Part shown: positions 48,880-57,557 of the stretch, in pieces
Position numbering within the stretch: position 1 is the stretch's first letter
Layout of the letters: each line of letters opens with the position of its first letter
Assembly (NCBI RefSeq): GCF_001612885.1
Contig: NZ_BDBH01000004.1
Span: 310,001 to 374,000, forward strand
DNA length: 64,000 nt
Direction of reading: 5' to 3'
From: Nocardia harenae NBRC 108248
Lineage (GTDB): Bacteria; Actinomycetota; Actinomycetes; Mycobacteriales; Mycobacteriaceae
Made by a program: the position numbers and the translations under genes
The notes under the pieces: generated by a model
Seen by the model: only the letters and a program-made list of their open reading frames with translations
Told to the model about the DNA's origin: nothing
The model's database searches: none

Positions 48880-49998
48880 ATGAGACGGATCTTGCTTGTT
48901 TCAGTGACGGCCCTCGCCGTCGCGTTCGCCGGAGGCACGAGCGTGCCCCAGGCCGTCGGCCAGCCGCCCGACGCAGTGCAGCACCTCTACGTGACGGGTG
49001 TGGCCGCCGACGGATTGGCCGGGGTGAACCTGAGCCCCGGGACCGCGCCCCGCCTTGCGGGTAAGCCGACGCCCATTCCGGACGGCATCTCGATCAAGGG
49101 TGTCGCGGCGTCGCCGGACGGGAAATTCGTTTATGTCGGGCCGCTCGGCGACGAGGGGATCGCGGCCTTCGCGGTCCACCCCGATGGAACGCTGACCGAG
49201 GTGGCGGGGTCTCCCGCTCCGTCGCATGCCTTCGGCAGTCTCGCGGTGGCCGCGGACGGCAAGCACCTGTACGCGACCACGACCGAGAACGCGCGGGGCG
49301 TGGTGACCAGCTTCGCCATCAACGCCGACGGGCTGCCGGTGCGCTCGGGTTCGGTGGAGCTCGATCTGACCACCCACGCGGGCATGATGGCCGTGGCCCC
49401 GGATGGACGCAATCTGTACGTGGCCGACTACTTCGGCAACCACATCATCCAGTTGCCGCTCGGGGCCGACGGGATCCCGGGGCAGCCCCGGCAGCGCATC
49501 GATGCCGGCGGCACGCCGGTCATGCCCGGCGTGAGCCCCGACGGGAGGTTCCTCTACGTGTCCAACGAATTGTTCGGGCAGGTAACCGCTTTCCGCCTCG
49601 GTGCGGATGGATCGCTGGCCGAGGTTCCGGGTTCACCGTTCCCGGCGGGAATCGCTCCGCACGGGGTCACCTTCAGCCCGGATGCCTCGCGGGTGTATGT
49701 GCCGAACGCGGGCGGTAACAGCATCTCCGGGTACCGCGTCGGGGCCGACGGGGCGCTCACCGCGCTGCCCGCGTCGCCGTACAGCGTCGGGGAGACCATC
49801 GGTCTGCCCGGCCAGATCTTCGGCAGCCGCAATGGCGACCGCGTCTACGCCGTCGGGGTCGCCACGATCGATGTGGCGGTCACCGCGCGCGTGCTGACGA
49901 TGGATGTGCTTGCCGACGGGTCGCTGCGCCCCGGTGCGGAGCCGCTCGATACCGGCCAGCTCTTCGTCGACGGGCCGCTCGCCGATATCACTCCCTGA
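48880..49998 (+). CDS. Secreted beta-propeller, paralogue 4
   Basis: Protein of 372 aa with signal peptide MRRILLVSVTALAVAFAGGT and mature start near GQPPDAVQHLYVTG. Blade motifs SPDGKFVYVG, AADGKHLYAT, APDGRNLYVA, SPDGRFLYVS and SPDASRVYVP. It ends LFVDGPLADITP, matching the ends of paralogues 2 (PDGPASAITP) and 3 (VDGPCAAITP). All four lack cysteine-rich, membrane-anchor or sortase signals, so free secretion is the best guess. A 16-bp hairpin follows the gene. Confidence 0.8.
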   Translation: MRRILLVSVTALAVAFAGGTSVPQAVGQPPDAVQHLYVTGVAADGLAGVNLSPGTAPRLAGKPTPIPDGISIKGVAASPDGKFVYVGPLGDEGIAAFAVHPDGTLTEVAGSPAPSHAFGSLAVAADGKHLYATTTENARGVVTSFAINADGLPVRSGSVELDLTTHAGMMAVAPDGRNLYVADYFGNHIIQLPLGADGIPGQPRQRIDAGGTPVMPGVSPDGRFLYVSNELFGQVTAFRLGADGSLAEVPGSPFPAGIAPHGVTFSPDASRVYVPNAGGNSISGYRVGADGALTALPASPYSVGETIGLPGQIFGSRNGDRVYAVGVATIDVAVTARVLTMDVLADGSLRPGAEPLDTGQLFVDGPLADITP

Positions 49999-50011
49999 TC
50001 GCCGGACTGTC

Positions 50012-50047
50012 GCACCGGGCCTGGCGGGTATCCGCCAGGCCCGGTGC
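50012..50047. terminator. Long GC-rich hairpin after propeller paralogue 4
   Basis: A 16-bp perfect stem (50012-50027 with 50032-50047) and a 4-base loop lie 14 bases after the stop codon. No T-run, but the stem is strong and lies between convergent genes. Confidence 0.75.
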
Positions 50048-50173
50048 GGTTCAGTACCCGGCCGCACCTGCCACGGAATCCGGAGTCGAGGGCCCGGCTC
50101 GCGCGGCCCGGAACGTACCCGGCGCCGCGACCCCGGCCGGCCGCCGAGAGTGGCTCGCCGCGAACGATGTTCC

Positions 50174-50620
50174 CTACGAGGACACCCCGGAGATCCAGCT
50201 CTCGATCGCCGCCCGGTTCGCCTCGTCCACCAGTTCGACGCGGACGCCGTGCAGGCTCGCCGGTGTGGTCAGGAGCTGCCTGCCGCCGCTGATCACGGCC
50301 TCGGTGTGCAGCGCCTCGAACTGCGCGGTGTTGGACGGCGTCGTGCCCGGCGGCACCCACAGGCCGAGGTGGTGGACGCCCTCCCCGTTCTCCAGGGAGA
50401 GATAGCCGGAATCCTGCCCCTGCATCAGTTCGAGGTACGGCGGCCCCTGCTGGGAGTAGGTCGCGATGACCTCGCGCTGGGGCGGGCCGTCGTCTCCCTC
50501 GACGTCGATGACGAGCCGGCTCGGTTCGTTGAACGTCACCTGAAAAGCCTTGCTGAACGATTCGATCGCCGCGTGAATATCCTTCACCACTATGCCCACG
50601 TGCCAGAACAATGCACTCAT
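50174..50620 (-). CDS. VOC-family (glyoxalase/bleomycin resistance) protein
   Basis: Protein of 148 aa with the paired beta-alpha-beta-beta-beta layout: WHVGIVVKDIHAAIESFSKA at the start and VHHLGLWVPPGTTP in the second half. H of WHVG, E of LELMQG and H of VHHLG are candidate metal ligands. The layout recalls methylmalonyl-CoA epimerase or small isomerases, but the specific reaction cannot be told. It follows the SnoaL-like gene on the same strand. Confidence 0.8.
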   Translation of the reverse strand: MSALFWHVGIVVKDIHAAIESFSKAFQVTFNEPSRLVIDVEGDDGPPQREVIATYSQQGPPYLELMQGQDSGYLSLENGEGVHHLGLWVPPGTTPSNTAQFEALHTEAVISGGRQLLTTPASLHGVRVELVDEANRAAIESWISGVSS

Positions 50621-50708
50621 CGACGTTCCTTTCCGAGTGTGAGTAAAAAGCTGAGCGGGATGCCGGCGTGCCGCCTTCCCCGCGGGTGTTGTCACCGAAC
50701 GGCCACGA

Positions 50709-51209
50709 TCAGAAGAGCGGGCCGGTCGCCATATCGCCTTCGAACCGCCAATGCATGTCCTGGATGCCGTCGGGGTTCTCGATGCCGTGCATGGAGCTGA
50801 TGCGCCAGCCGTCGGCGGTGCGCTGGTAGCGGTTGTCGTAGCCCGCCGACACGATTCGCACCCGCTCCACACCCTCGGGCGAGCGGAAATGGTGAATCGA
50901 CAAGCCGTAGACCGTGCCGCGGGCGGTGTCACCGGTGACCGCGAAGTCCGCGATGACCGGCGGAGACGAGTAGCGGTGCAGCAACGACGCGAGAAAGGAA
51001 CCCGGGCCCATCCGGGAGGCCGCCCAGCCGCGGATCTCCTCCCTGCCGCGCACGGAACCCAGTGTCGCATCGGTCGTGAAGACGCCGGCCAGCCGATCGG
51101 GATCCTGTCTCGTCTCGGCCAGCCAGTACTCCTGCTGGAGCTTGACGCACTCCCATTCATCCAGCATCGCCCGCAGTCGCGCGTTATCCGGCTCGTCGGT
51201 CTCGGCCAT
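50709..51209 (-). CDS. SnoaL-like (NTF2-fold) protein
   Basis: Protein of 166 aa with a cone-shaped NTF2/SnoaL fold pattern: an N-terminal helix (CVKLQQEYWLAETRQDPDRL), FTTDATLG, GREEIRGWA and a C-terminal WRISSMHGIENP. Such proteins act as small cyclases, isomerases or dehydratases, or only bind ligands. Polar residues D50 region and H suggest a possible acid-base pair, but none is certain. It lies between an SDR and a VOC gene in a leftward group. Confidence 0.72.
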   Translation of the reverse strand: MAETDEPDNARLRAMLDEWECVKLQQEYWLAETRQDPDRLAGVFTTDATLGSVRGREEIRGWAASRMGPGSFLASLLHRYSSPPVIADFAVTGDTARGTVYGLSIHHFRSPEGVERVRIVSAGYDNRYQRTADGWRISSMHGIENPDGIQDMHWRFEGDMATGPLF

Positions 51210-51245
51210 ATCGTTCCTTTCCTCGGGTGCTGAGCCGGGGCGGAT

Positions 51246-52004
51246 TCATTCGCCGCGAAGGGCGTTCCCCGCGAGCATGCCGCCGTCGGCCTGATAGTCC
51301 GCACCGGAGCAGTAACCGGATTCGTCCGAGGCCAGGAACACCATCAGCGCGGCGACCTCCTCGGGCCTGCCGATCCGCGGCGTCGGCGAGTCGGCGAGGA
51401 CATCGGAGGGATCGAGGCCGTGCAGCGAACCACGCCCCATCGGCGTGTCGATGAGGCCGGGGAGCACGGCGTTCACCCGGATGCCGCGGTGGCCCAGCTC
51501 CAGCGCGGCGGAACGGGTCAGGCCGCGTACCGCCCATTTGGAACTGACATAGGCACTGAGCCGGGGATAGCCCTTCATCCCGGCATCCGAGGAGACGTTC
51601 ACGATGGATCCGCCGCCCGCCGCGGTCATCGACGGCACCACCGCCTGAATCCCGAGCCAGGCGCCGATCACGTTGACGTCGAGCGTGCGGCGCATGCTGT
51701 CGACGCTCGCGTCGAGGAAGGAGCCGAATTCGACGATCCCCGCGTTGTTCACCAGGACCGTCGGCGGGCCGAACATCGCCCTGGTCTCCTCGACGGTGGT
51801 CCGCCACTGGGCCGGATCGGTGATGTCGAGGCGGATGAAATGGGCGTTCTTCCCGAGGTCGTGCGCGACCGCCGCGCCCTCGGCCTCCGCGATGTCGGCG
51901 AGGACGACCTGCGCGCCCTCCGCGACGAATTGCCGGGCGAACTCCGCACCGAGCCCCGCCGCGGCGCCGGTGACGATGGCGACCTTGCCCGCGAGCCTGC
52001 TCAC
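51246..52004 (-). CDS. SDR family oxidoreductase (3-alpha/20-beta-hydroxysteroid dehydrogenase-like)
   Basis: Short-chain dehydrogenase of 252 aa with TGAAAGLG, NNAGIVEFG, VNVSSDAG and YVSSKWAVRGL, and an aspartate (ADIAEAE) after strand two that favours NAD+. The closest general type is the classical FabG/3-alpha,20-beta-hydroxysteroid dehydrogenase group. The GTG at 52004 is chosen because GGAGGTGC precedes it; an in-frame ATG at 52085 would add 27 residues with no fold role. First gene of the leftward SDR, SnoaL, VOC group. Confidence 0.87.
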   Translation of the reverse strand: MSRLAGKVAIVTGAAAGLGAEFARQFVAEGAQVVLADIAEAEGAAVAHDLGKNAHFIRLDITDPAQWRTTVEETRAMFGPPTVLVNNAGIVEFGSFLDASVDSMRRTLDVNVIGAWLGIQAVVPSMTAAGGGSIVNVSSDAGMKGYPRLSAYVSSKWAVRGLTRSAALELGHRGIRVNAVLPGLIDTPMGRGSLHGLDPSDVLADSPTPRIGRPEEVAALMVFLASDESGYCSGADYQADGGMLAGNALRGE

Positions 52005-52145
52005 CGCCGCACCTCCGAATCGCCCAGCGGCGGCACCCACCGGTGCGCCGTGTCGATGCGTCCTGCCTTCGTCATGGTCGATCATCCCCTTCGATGTGGG
52101 CGTCAGAGCAGCGGTCGCCGAACCGGCGACCTATATGACACAGAT

Positions 52146-52163
52146 CACTTAGATAGATAAGTG
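52146..52163. promoter_or_regulatory. Inverted repeat CACTTA-N6-TAAGTG
   Basis: A perfect 6-bp-arm dyad lies between the SDR gene start (52004) and the end of the luciferase-like gene (52207). Its arms recall the ACTTAGT and TAAG-N6-CTTA sites at 42.6 and 53.1 kb. It is a likely TetR-family operator for the SDR, SnoaL, VOC group. Confidence 0.5.
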
Positions 52164-52206
52164 TGATGGTAGCGGTGCCGCGCACTCGGGACAAGGCACC
52201 GGCGGG

Positions 52207-53091
52207 TCAGAGGACCGCTTCGGCCAAGCGATCCAGCGCCTCCGTCGCCTCCTGCTCCGAGTGCACCGTCGGCATCGAGAGCAGCACCCGATCGGCGCCC
52301 GCCGCGCGCAGTTCGTCCAGGCGAGCGCGCAGTTCCGGCGCGCCCGCCCGCGAGAGCCCACGGGTGATTGCGGTGATCTGCAGCGCGGCCGGATCGCGGC
52401 CGGCTTCGGCGGCGAGCTGGTCGAGGCGCCGCCTGCCCGCCGTGATCACCGCCGGTGCGTCGGCGGCGGCCTGCCTGGTGACGAAGGCGGGGAGCCAGCC
52501 GTCCGCGAAGCCGACGACGCGCGCGAAGGTGCGTTCGGAGGCTCCGGCTCCGATGAGGATCGGCGGATGGGGCTGCGACGCGGGTTTGGGGAACAGCTGC
52601 ACCGGCGGCACCCGGTAGAACTCGCCGTCGTAGGTCACGGTGTCCTCGGTCCACAGCTGCCGCATGATCCGCACGGATTCCTCCAGCTGCGCCCACCGGC
52701 GGTCCCAGTGGCCGCCGAGCAGTTCGCACTCGACCCGGCTCCAGCCCGCGCCGCAGCCGACGATCAGGCGCCCGTGCGAGTAATGGTCGAGGCTGGCGAG
52801 CTCCTTGGCGAACTGCACCGGATTGTGCTCCGGGACGAGGAATACGCCGCCGCCGAAGCGCAGGGTCGTCGTGACCGCCGAAGCGCGGGCAAGCGCGACG
52901 AGGGTGTCCTGGAAGAACGGGACGCCGTCGTGGTGGACGGCGTATCCGGCCTGCTGCACCGGGCGAATGGGGTGCTCGCCGTAGAACACCGACTCGAACC
53001 CGAGCCGCTCGGCGTGGGCCGCGACGATCGCGGCGTCGATATCGGGCACCGGGTAGGGCGGGGACTGTGGGCGGTTGATCCCGATGTGCAC
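52207..53091 (-). CDS. Luciferase-like (LLM) oxidoreductase, F420-type
   Basis: TIM-barrel oxidoreductase of 294 aa: MHIGINRPQSPP start, ERLGFESVFYGEHP, ASLDHYSHGRLIVGCGAGW and PPILIGAGASERTFARVVGF. These are standard for actinobacterial F420-dependent LLM proteins with a TIGR03619-like layout. Reaction unknown. It is divergent from a second LLM gene at 53233, an arrangement that suggests the two act in one pathway. Confidence 0.85.
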   Translation of the reverse strand: MHIGINRPQSPPYPVPDIDAAIVAAHAERLGFESVFYGEHPIRPVQQAGYAVHHDGVPFFQDTLVALARASAVTTTLRFGGGVFLVPEHNPVQFAKELASLDHYSHGRLIVGCGAGWSRVECELLGGHWDRRWAQLEESVRIMRQLWTEDTVTYDGEFYRVPPVQLFPKPASQPHPPILIGAGASERTFARVVGFADGWLPAFVTRQAAADAPAVITAGRRRLDQLAAEAGRDPAALQITAITRGLSRAGAPELRARLDELRAAGADRVLLSMPTVHSEQEATEALDRLAEAVL

Positions 53092-53130
53092 GGAGTTGCT
53101 CCCTTCGATAGGACACCCGTTCCATCCAGA

Positions 53131-53144
53131 TAAGAGGTTACTTA
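53131..53144. promoter_or_regulatory. Inverted repeat TAAG-N6-CTTA between divergent LLM genes
   Basis: TAAGAGGTTACTTA shares AGG-TACTTA with the propeller promoter element at 43624-43638 and lies 40 bases before the start of the leftward LLM gene and about 89 before the rightward one. It may be another site for the TetR protein of the region. Confidence 0.4.
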
Positions 53145-53232
53145 ATTGGGCACCAGCTCTCCGGTGTCACGCTATCCTGGCCGGGCGTGGAGCGGAGCCG
53201 TTCCGCGACTTCCGCGGCGAAGGGATGAACCG

Positions 53233-54162
53233 TTGATCGAGTACCTCGCAACCGAAATCCGCTGGCAGGATCGTCTGTTCGAGGTTCCGATGGAGCGCAT
53301 CAGGCTGTCCGAGCAGTGGGGCTACGACGCGGTGTTCAGCGCCGAGGGGCTGGGCTCCGACGCGCTGACACCGCTCGGCTTCGTCGCGGGGCAGACGACG
53401 CGACTGAAATTGGGTACGCGGATTCTGCAGATCTACGGCCGCGCACCGGAGGTTGCGGCACGCGCGCTCACCACGCTCGATCACCTGTCCGGGGGCGGCC
53501 GGGTGCTCGCGGGGCTGGGCGGGACGCGCTCCGATCGCCCGATCCGCGAGATGCGCGAGTACGTCACCGCGCTTCGTGCGGAATTCGATCGGATCGGCCT
53601 CGATCGGATCAGTGATATTCCGCTGCAGATCGCCGCATCCGGACCGCAGATGGTCGAGCTCGCCGCCGAGATCGGGGACGGCTGGATGCCGTCCTTCTTC
53701 ACGCCCGGCGCCCTGGCGCCGATGAACGGACTGCTGCACGCGGGCTTCGAGCGCGCGGGCAAGCCGGCGGACGGCGCCGGCTTCGAGATCTGGGCGCACG
53801 TCGATGTGCTCGTCGACCCGGATGTGCGCGCCGCGATGCACCCGTTCAAGGTGTACACGGCGACCTACGCCGCACTGCAGCGGCCGTTCATGGTCGCCAG
53901 GGGCTATGCGGAGCTGGCCGACCGGCTCGCCGAGCTCACCGCCGCCGACCGGTTCGCGGAGGCGGTCGATGCCGTTCCGGACGAGTACATCGACGAAGGG
54001 TGGCTGGTCGGGCCGGTCGAGCGGATCCGGACGCGAGCGAAGCCGTGGGTGGAGTCCGAGCTCACCGGGCTGGTAGTGCGCTACGGTGCCCAGCTGGGTG
54101 CGCGAAATGCCGAGAATCTCGACGCCTTCCACGCCGTCGCGCGGGCGGCGGGCCGTGGGTGA
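53233..54162 (+). CDS. Luciferase-like (LLM) oxidoreductase, F420-type
   Basis: TIM-barrel oxidoreductase of 309 aa with RLSEQWGYDAVFSAEGLGSD, LTTLDHLSGGGRVLAGLGGT and PLQIAASGPQMVELAAEIGD, typical of F420-dependent LLM dehydrogenases or monooxygenases. The start is taken as TTG at 53233, after AAGGGATG, because family similarity begins there. Longer in-frame starts would add residues of no visible homology. Divergent from the LLM gene at 52207. Confidence 0.8.
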   Translation: MIEYLATEIRWQDRLFEVPMERIRLSEQWGYDAVFSAEGLGSDALTPLGFVAGQTTRLKLGTRILQIYGRAPEVAARALTTLDHLSGGGRVLAGLGGTRSDRPIREMREYVTALRAEFDRIGLDRISDIPLQIAASGPQMVELAAEIGDGWMPSFFTPGALAPMNGLLHAGFERAGKPADGAGFEIWAHVDVLVDPDVRAAMHPFKVYTATYAALQRPFMVARGYAELADRLAELTAADRFAEAVDAVPDEYIDEGWLVGPVERIRTRAKPWVESELTGLVVRYGAQLGARNAENLDAFHAVARAAGRG

Positions 54163-54278
54163 CCATCCCGGGGCCGCCCGCCCGCGGCCGGGCTCGCGAC
54201 GCGGGTGTTCGCACCCCTCGGTCCGCGGCCGCGGCTCCCGTCGGGCGGACGGAGAGCGGCGGCCGCCGACCGGCGGGC

Positions 54279-55268
54279 TCATCGCTCCAGCGCGCGCCGG
54301 AAGAACTCGACCCGGGTCGTGATGGAGGCCTGGGAGACCGCCGCCTGCGGGAATGCCTCGAAGCCGTGGAACGCGCCGCCCCAGACATGCAGGTCGACGC
54401 CGATACCCGCCTCGGAGAGCCGCCGGGCGTAGTCGATCGCCGGGTCACGGAAGGTCTCGACCGCACCGACATCGATGTAGGTGCGCGGCAACCCGCTCAG
54501 GTCTTTGGCGCGCGCGGGCGCGGCGTAGTACGAGACATCGTCGGTGCCGCGGCGCTCGCCGAGCAGCGCGGTCCAGCCGTAGAGGTTGTCGTTGCGGTCC
54601 CACACCCCTTCGTCGCCGAGCATGCGGGCGCTCGCGCTGTCGGTGCGATCGTCGATCATCGGGGCGCTGAGCACCTGGTGGGTCAGCTGCGGGTAGCCCT
54701 GGTCGCGGGCCATCAGCGCGATGCCCGCGGCCAGACCGGCGCCGGCACTGGCGCCGGTCACGATGATGTGGGCGGGATCGATGTTCAGCTGCTCGTGGTG
54801 GTCGGCGCACCAGCGCAGCCCGGTGTAGCAGTCGGTGACCGGGATCGGGTCGGGGTGCTCGGGAGCCAGCCGGTACTCGATCGACGCCACCACCGCCCTC
54901 GCCTCCACCGCGTAGGCGAGCAGATCCTCCAGCGAGCTGTAGCGGGTTCCGGTGATCATGCCGCCGCCGTGGGTGTGGTAGATGAGCGGCCACGGTCCCT
55001 GCCCCTGCGCGGGGCGCAGTACCGTGAGCTCGAGCTCGGCGTCACCGGCCGGGATGGTCAGTTCCTCGACGACGACTGCGCCGCCTGCCGTGAAATCGGT
55101 CTTCTCCCGGCCGGGCATGCCGTCCCGCATGACGGCGCGGAGCTGGGGCAGGGTCTCGTCGCTGAACCGCGGGAAGTGCGCCGCGTAGGCCTCGAGCGCG
55201 GGCAGCAGCTCGGGGTCGAAGGGCGGCCGTGCCGGAGTGGGTTCCGGAATCGGTGTGGTCTGGGTCAT
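54279..55268 (-). CDS. Alpha/beta hydrolase, hormone-sensitive lipase (HSL) family
   Basis: Carboxylesterase of 329 aa. The HSL oxyanion motif HTHGGGMI, the nucleophile elbow GASAGAG, and the C-terminal acid (D in IDVGAVETFRDP) and histidine (GAFHGFE) make a full catalytic triad. No signal peptide, so cytoplasmic. It would hydrolyse a short- or medium-chain ester or lactone. The ATG at 55268 has GGAGG 6 bases upstream. It lies between an LLM gene and a PucR regulator and could be regulated by the latter. Confidence 0.92.
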   Translation of the reverse strand: MTQTTPIPEPTPARPPFDPELLPALEAYAAHFPRFSDETLPQLRAVMRDGMPGREKTDFTAGGAVVVEELTIPAGDAELELTVLRPAQGQGPWPLIYHTHGGGMITGTRYSSLEDLLAYAVEARAVVASIEYRLAPEHPDPIPVTDCYTGLRWCADHHEQLNIDPAHIIVTGASAGAGLAAGIALMARDQGYPQLTHQVLSAPMIDDRTDSASARMLGDEGVWDRNDNLYGWTALLGERRGTDDVSYYAAPARAKDLSGLPRTYIDVGAVETFRDPAIDYARRLSEAGIGVDLHVWGGAFHGFEAFPQAAVSQASITTRVEFFRRALER

Positions 55269-55347
55269 CGAAACCTCCTTCGGGCACCAGTCAACGCTTC
55301 GGGTGAGCGGGGCCACACCCGACACGGGACGCGTGTCTCCGGCCCGG

Positions 55348-56412
55348 CTACCGACGAATGGCGGTCGCGATCGGATCGGCGGCGGCCGATCGGCTGAGCT
55401 CGGCCGCGCGGGCGATGCGCCACAGCAGCACGGCGGTGGCGCCGCGGAGGTAGCCCTCGGTACTCAGCAGGGTGTAGCCGAGCTGGTGCTGGAGCCAGGT
55501 GACGCGCTGGTGCAGGGTGGAGTGGTGCAGGTTCGCCCGCCGCGCGGCTTCGCGGATGCTGGCATGCCCCAGCACCGCGTTCATGACCTCGACGACCCAC
55601 GGCCGGTGCGCGCGCAGCTCTTCGAGCAGCCGGACGTCGTCGGCACGGGCGGCCGCCGCCGCGTCGACGCTCTCGGCCACGACCGCGATGCCGCCCAAGT
55701 CCTCGTAGGCCACATGCGCCGGACCGGCGGTCGCGGGGTCCGCGGCCACGCGCAGCGCGGTGCGGGCGTGCGGCCACCGCTGCCCGATGTCGCCCGCGGG
55801 GCAGGTGAGGGTACCGGCGGCGATGCTCGCGGGGATCGCCGCCGCGGGTGCGGGCGACGCGAACAGGTGTAGCTGATGCTCCTCGATCATCAGCCCCGCG
55901 GGCAGGGCGTCGGCATCGGCGCGGTGGGTGACCACGATCGTGACCATCGAGCCCGGCCGCAGCCCCAGTTCGCGCAGTGCCCGCTCGCGGTCGGGCCGTT
56001 CGGTGCCGGGGTCGCACAGCGTCCGCAGCACGCCGGAGACGGACCGGGTGCGGCGCGCGGTCTTGACCGCGTGCAGGCTGCGCGCGAATCGCTCCAGGAT
56101 CAGCTCGTCCAGCGGCCACGGTGGTTCGCTCCGATCGAGCCAGACGCTGATTCCCTCGAACCGCTCCACCCGGCGGGACCGGCCCACCGGGTAGTCGGCG
56201 GTCAGGGCGCGACCGTCGGCATCGGCACCGATGCGGAGGCCGCGATCGGGGTCGTCGATGCCCACCGGGCAATCCGCGAGCGCCGCGGCGGCCCGCAGCA
56301 TGGCCAGCGCCGTGGCGCCCTGATCGGCGAGAGTGTCGAAATGCTCGATCACCCGCAGCGCCGCCGCCGCGTCCCCATCGATCGCGCTGAGCTTGATTAT
56401 CCACTCGCGCAC
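55348..56412 (-). CDS. PucR-family transcriptional regulator
   Basis: Protein of 354 aa whose C-terminus carries the PucR/CdaR helix-turn-helix: LGHASIREAARRANLHHSTL followed by HQRVTWLQHQLGYTLLS. The central part looks like a GGDEF-related or degenerate sensor domain (GSMVTIVVTHRADADALPAG). GTG at 56412 has GAGGAAAA 6-8 bases upstream; an ATG at 56427 lacks a ribosome site. PucR proteins activate catabolic operons in response to metabolites. Likely targets are the esterase downstream or the SDR/CoA-transferase genes upstream. Confidence 0.83.
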   Translation of the reverse strand: MREWIIKLSAIDGDAAAALRVIEHFDTLADQGATALAMLRAAAALADCPVGIDDPDRGLRIGADADGRALTADYPVGRSRRVERFEGISVWLDRSEPPWPLDELILERFARSLHAVKTARRTRSVSGVLRTLCDPGTERPDRERALRELGLRPGSMVTIVVTHRADADALPAGLMIEEHQLHLFASPAPAAAIPASIAAGTLTCPAGDIGQRWPHARTALRVAADPATAGPAHVAYEDLGGIAVVAESVDAAAAARADDVRLLEELRAHRPWVVEVMNAVLGHASIREAARRANLHHSTLHQRVTWLQHQLGYTLLSTEGYLRGATAVLLWRIARAAELSRSAAADPIATAIRR

Positions 56413-56795
56413 GGGTTTTCCTCGCATTCGGAGTGCCGCCGGGGCCGGGGGGCCGCTGCGGTGGCGCTCGACGAAGAAGGCATTCCCGGAGCTTAACCGA
56501 CCTGGCCGGCCCGGCTGCGGAACTCGGGGTCCGAAGACCCGATATCGACGGGGCCGCGGGCAGTGCCTGCTCGGCGCCACGCGCGGTCGCCATTGTCCGC
56601 CTGTGGTGCCTGCCGCGTCGACGGCCCCTTGCGCCGCCCGGCGATCTGGTCGCCGGACCGGATCTTGCCCGAAAGCGCAGATCACGCTATAGTCCGACCG
56701 GTCGGACCAGATGTGCGAACAGGCGCGGCGCCCCGCGGGATCGTACTCCCGGCGACGCGGTGAAAGGGCGCACGCAACCGGAGAAGGGACATGCA
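56413..56795. promoter_or_regulatory. Intergenic region upstream of SDR with promoter and palindrome
   Basis: The 383-base region has TTGCCC (56665-56670), 17 bases, TATAGT (56688-56693) and a 16-bp perfect palindrome GTCCGACCGGTCGGAC (56692-56707) that overlaps the end of the -10 box. The same promoter end and palindrome recur at 61575-61594. The 200 bases nearest the PucR gene show nothing else clear. Confidence 0.7.
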
Positions 56796-57557
56796 ATGGG
56801 GCAGCTCGAGGGGCGTGTAGCGATCGTGACCGGCGCGGCAGGCGGCATCGGCCGTAGCTGCGCGCGGAGGTTCGCCGCCGAGGGTGCGGCGGTCGTGCTC
56901 GCGGATATTCACGAGGGTGGAGTTCGCGACATCGCGGACGAGATAACGCAGGCTGGGGGCGGGGCTCTGGCGGTAGCCTGCGATGTCGCGAAGGAAGAGG
57001 AGATCGAGGCGGTCGTCGCCGCCGCGATCGGCGGCTACGGCCGCATCGACATCCTGGCGAATATCGCTCAGGGCGGCATGGGGGACATGGCATTCCTGGA
57101 TGCCACCACGCCGCGCAACGTCCTGGACAGCGTCGTGACGGGGCCGATCCAGAGCATGCTGTTCATGCAGAAGTGTCTTCCCCACATGAAGGAGCGGGGG
57201 TACGGCCGGGTGATCAACACCGCCTCCCACTCGGCGGTCTTCGGCCTCCCCGGTTTCGCGGCCTACGAGATGGCCAAGGCGGCCATCATGGCGCTGACCC
57301 GCAACGCTTCGCAGGAGTGGGGCAAGTTCGGGATCGTCACCAATACCTTCCTGCCGGTCGTGCGGACGCCGGCGTACGACCTGAGCGAGCAGGGGCGTGC
57401 CGCGGCGCAGCTGCTCACCGAGTCGATTCCGCTCGGCCGCTTCGGCACCCCGTACGAGGACTGCGCTCCGCTACTGGTGTTCCTCGCCAGCGCCGGAGCG
57501 GGATACGTCAACGGTCAAGCCATCGGCGTCGACGGCGGCAAGTACGTTTTCGCCTGA
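56796..57557 (+). CDS. SDR family oxidoreductase with altered NNAG motif
   Basis: Short-chain dehydrogenase of 253 aa. Cofactor motif TGAAGGIG, acidic ADIHEGG favouring NAD+, catalytic residues in NTASHSAVFG and YEMAKAAIMALTRNASQEWG. The structural NNAG motif is replaced by NIAQGG, which is unusual and may change cofactor geometry. The ATG at 56796 has GGAGAAGGGAC upstream. It is preceded by an operator-covered promoter and overlaps the 3' end of a convergent TetR gene by 43 bases. Confidence 0.87.
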   Translation: MGQLEGRVAIVTGAAGGIGRSCARRFAAEGAAVVLADIHEGGVRDIADEITQAGGGALAVACDVAKEEEIEAVVAAAIGGYGRIDILANIAQGGMGDMAFLDATTPRNVLDSVVTGPIQSMLFMQKCLPHMKERGYGRVINTASHSAVFGLPGFAAYEMAKAAIMALTRNASQEWGKFGIVTNTFLPVVRTPAYDLSEQGRAAAQLLTESIPLGRFGTPYEDCAPLLVFLASAGAGYVNGQAIGVDGGKYVFA

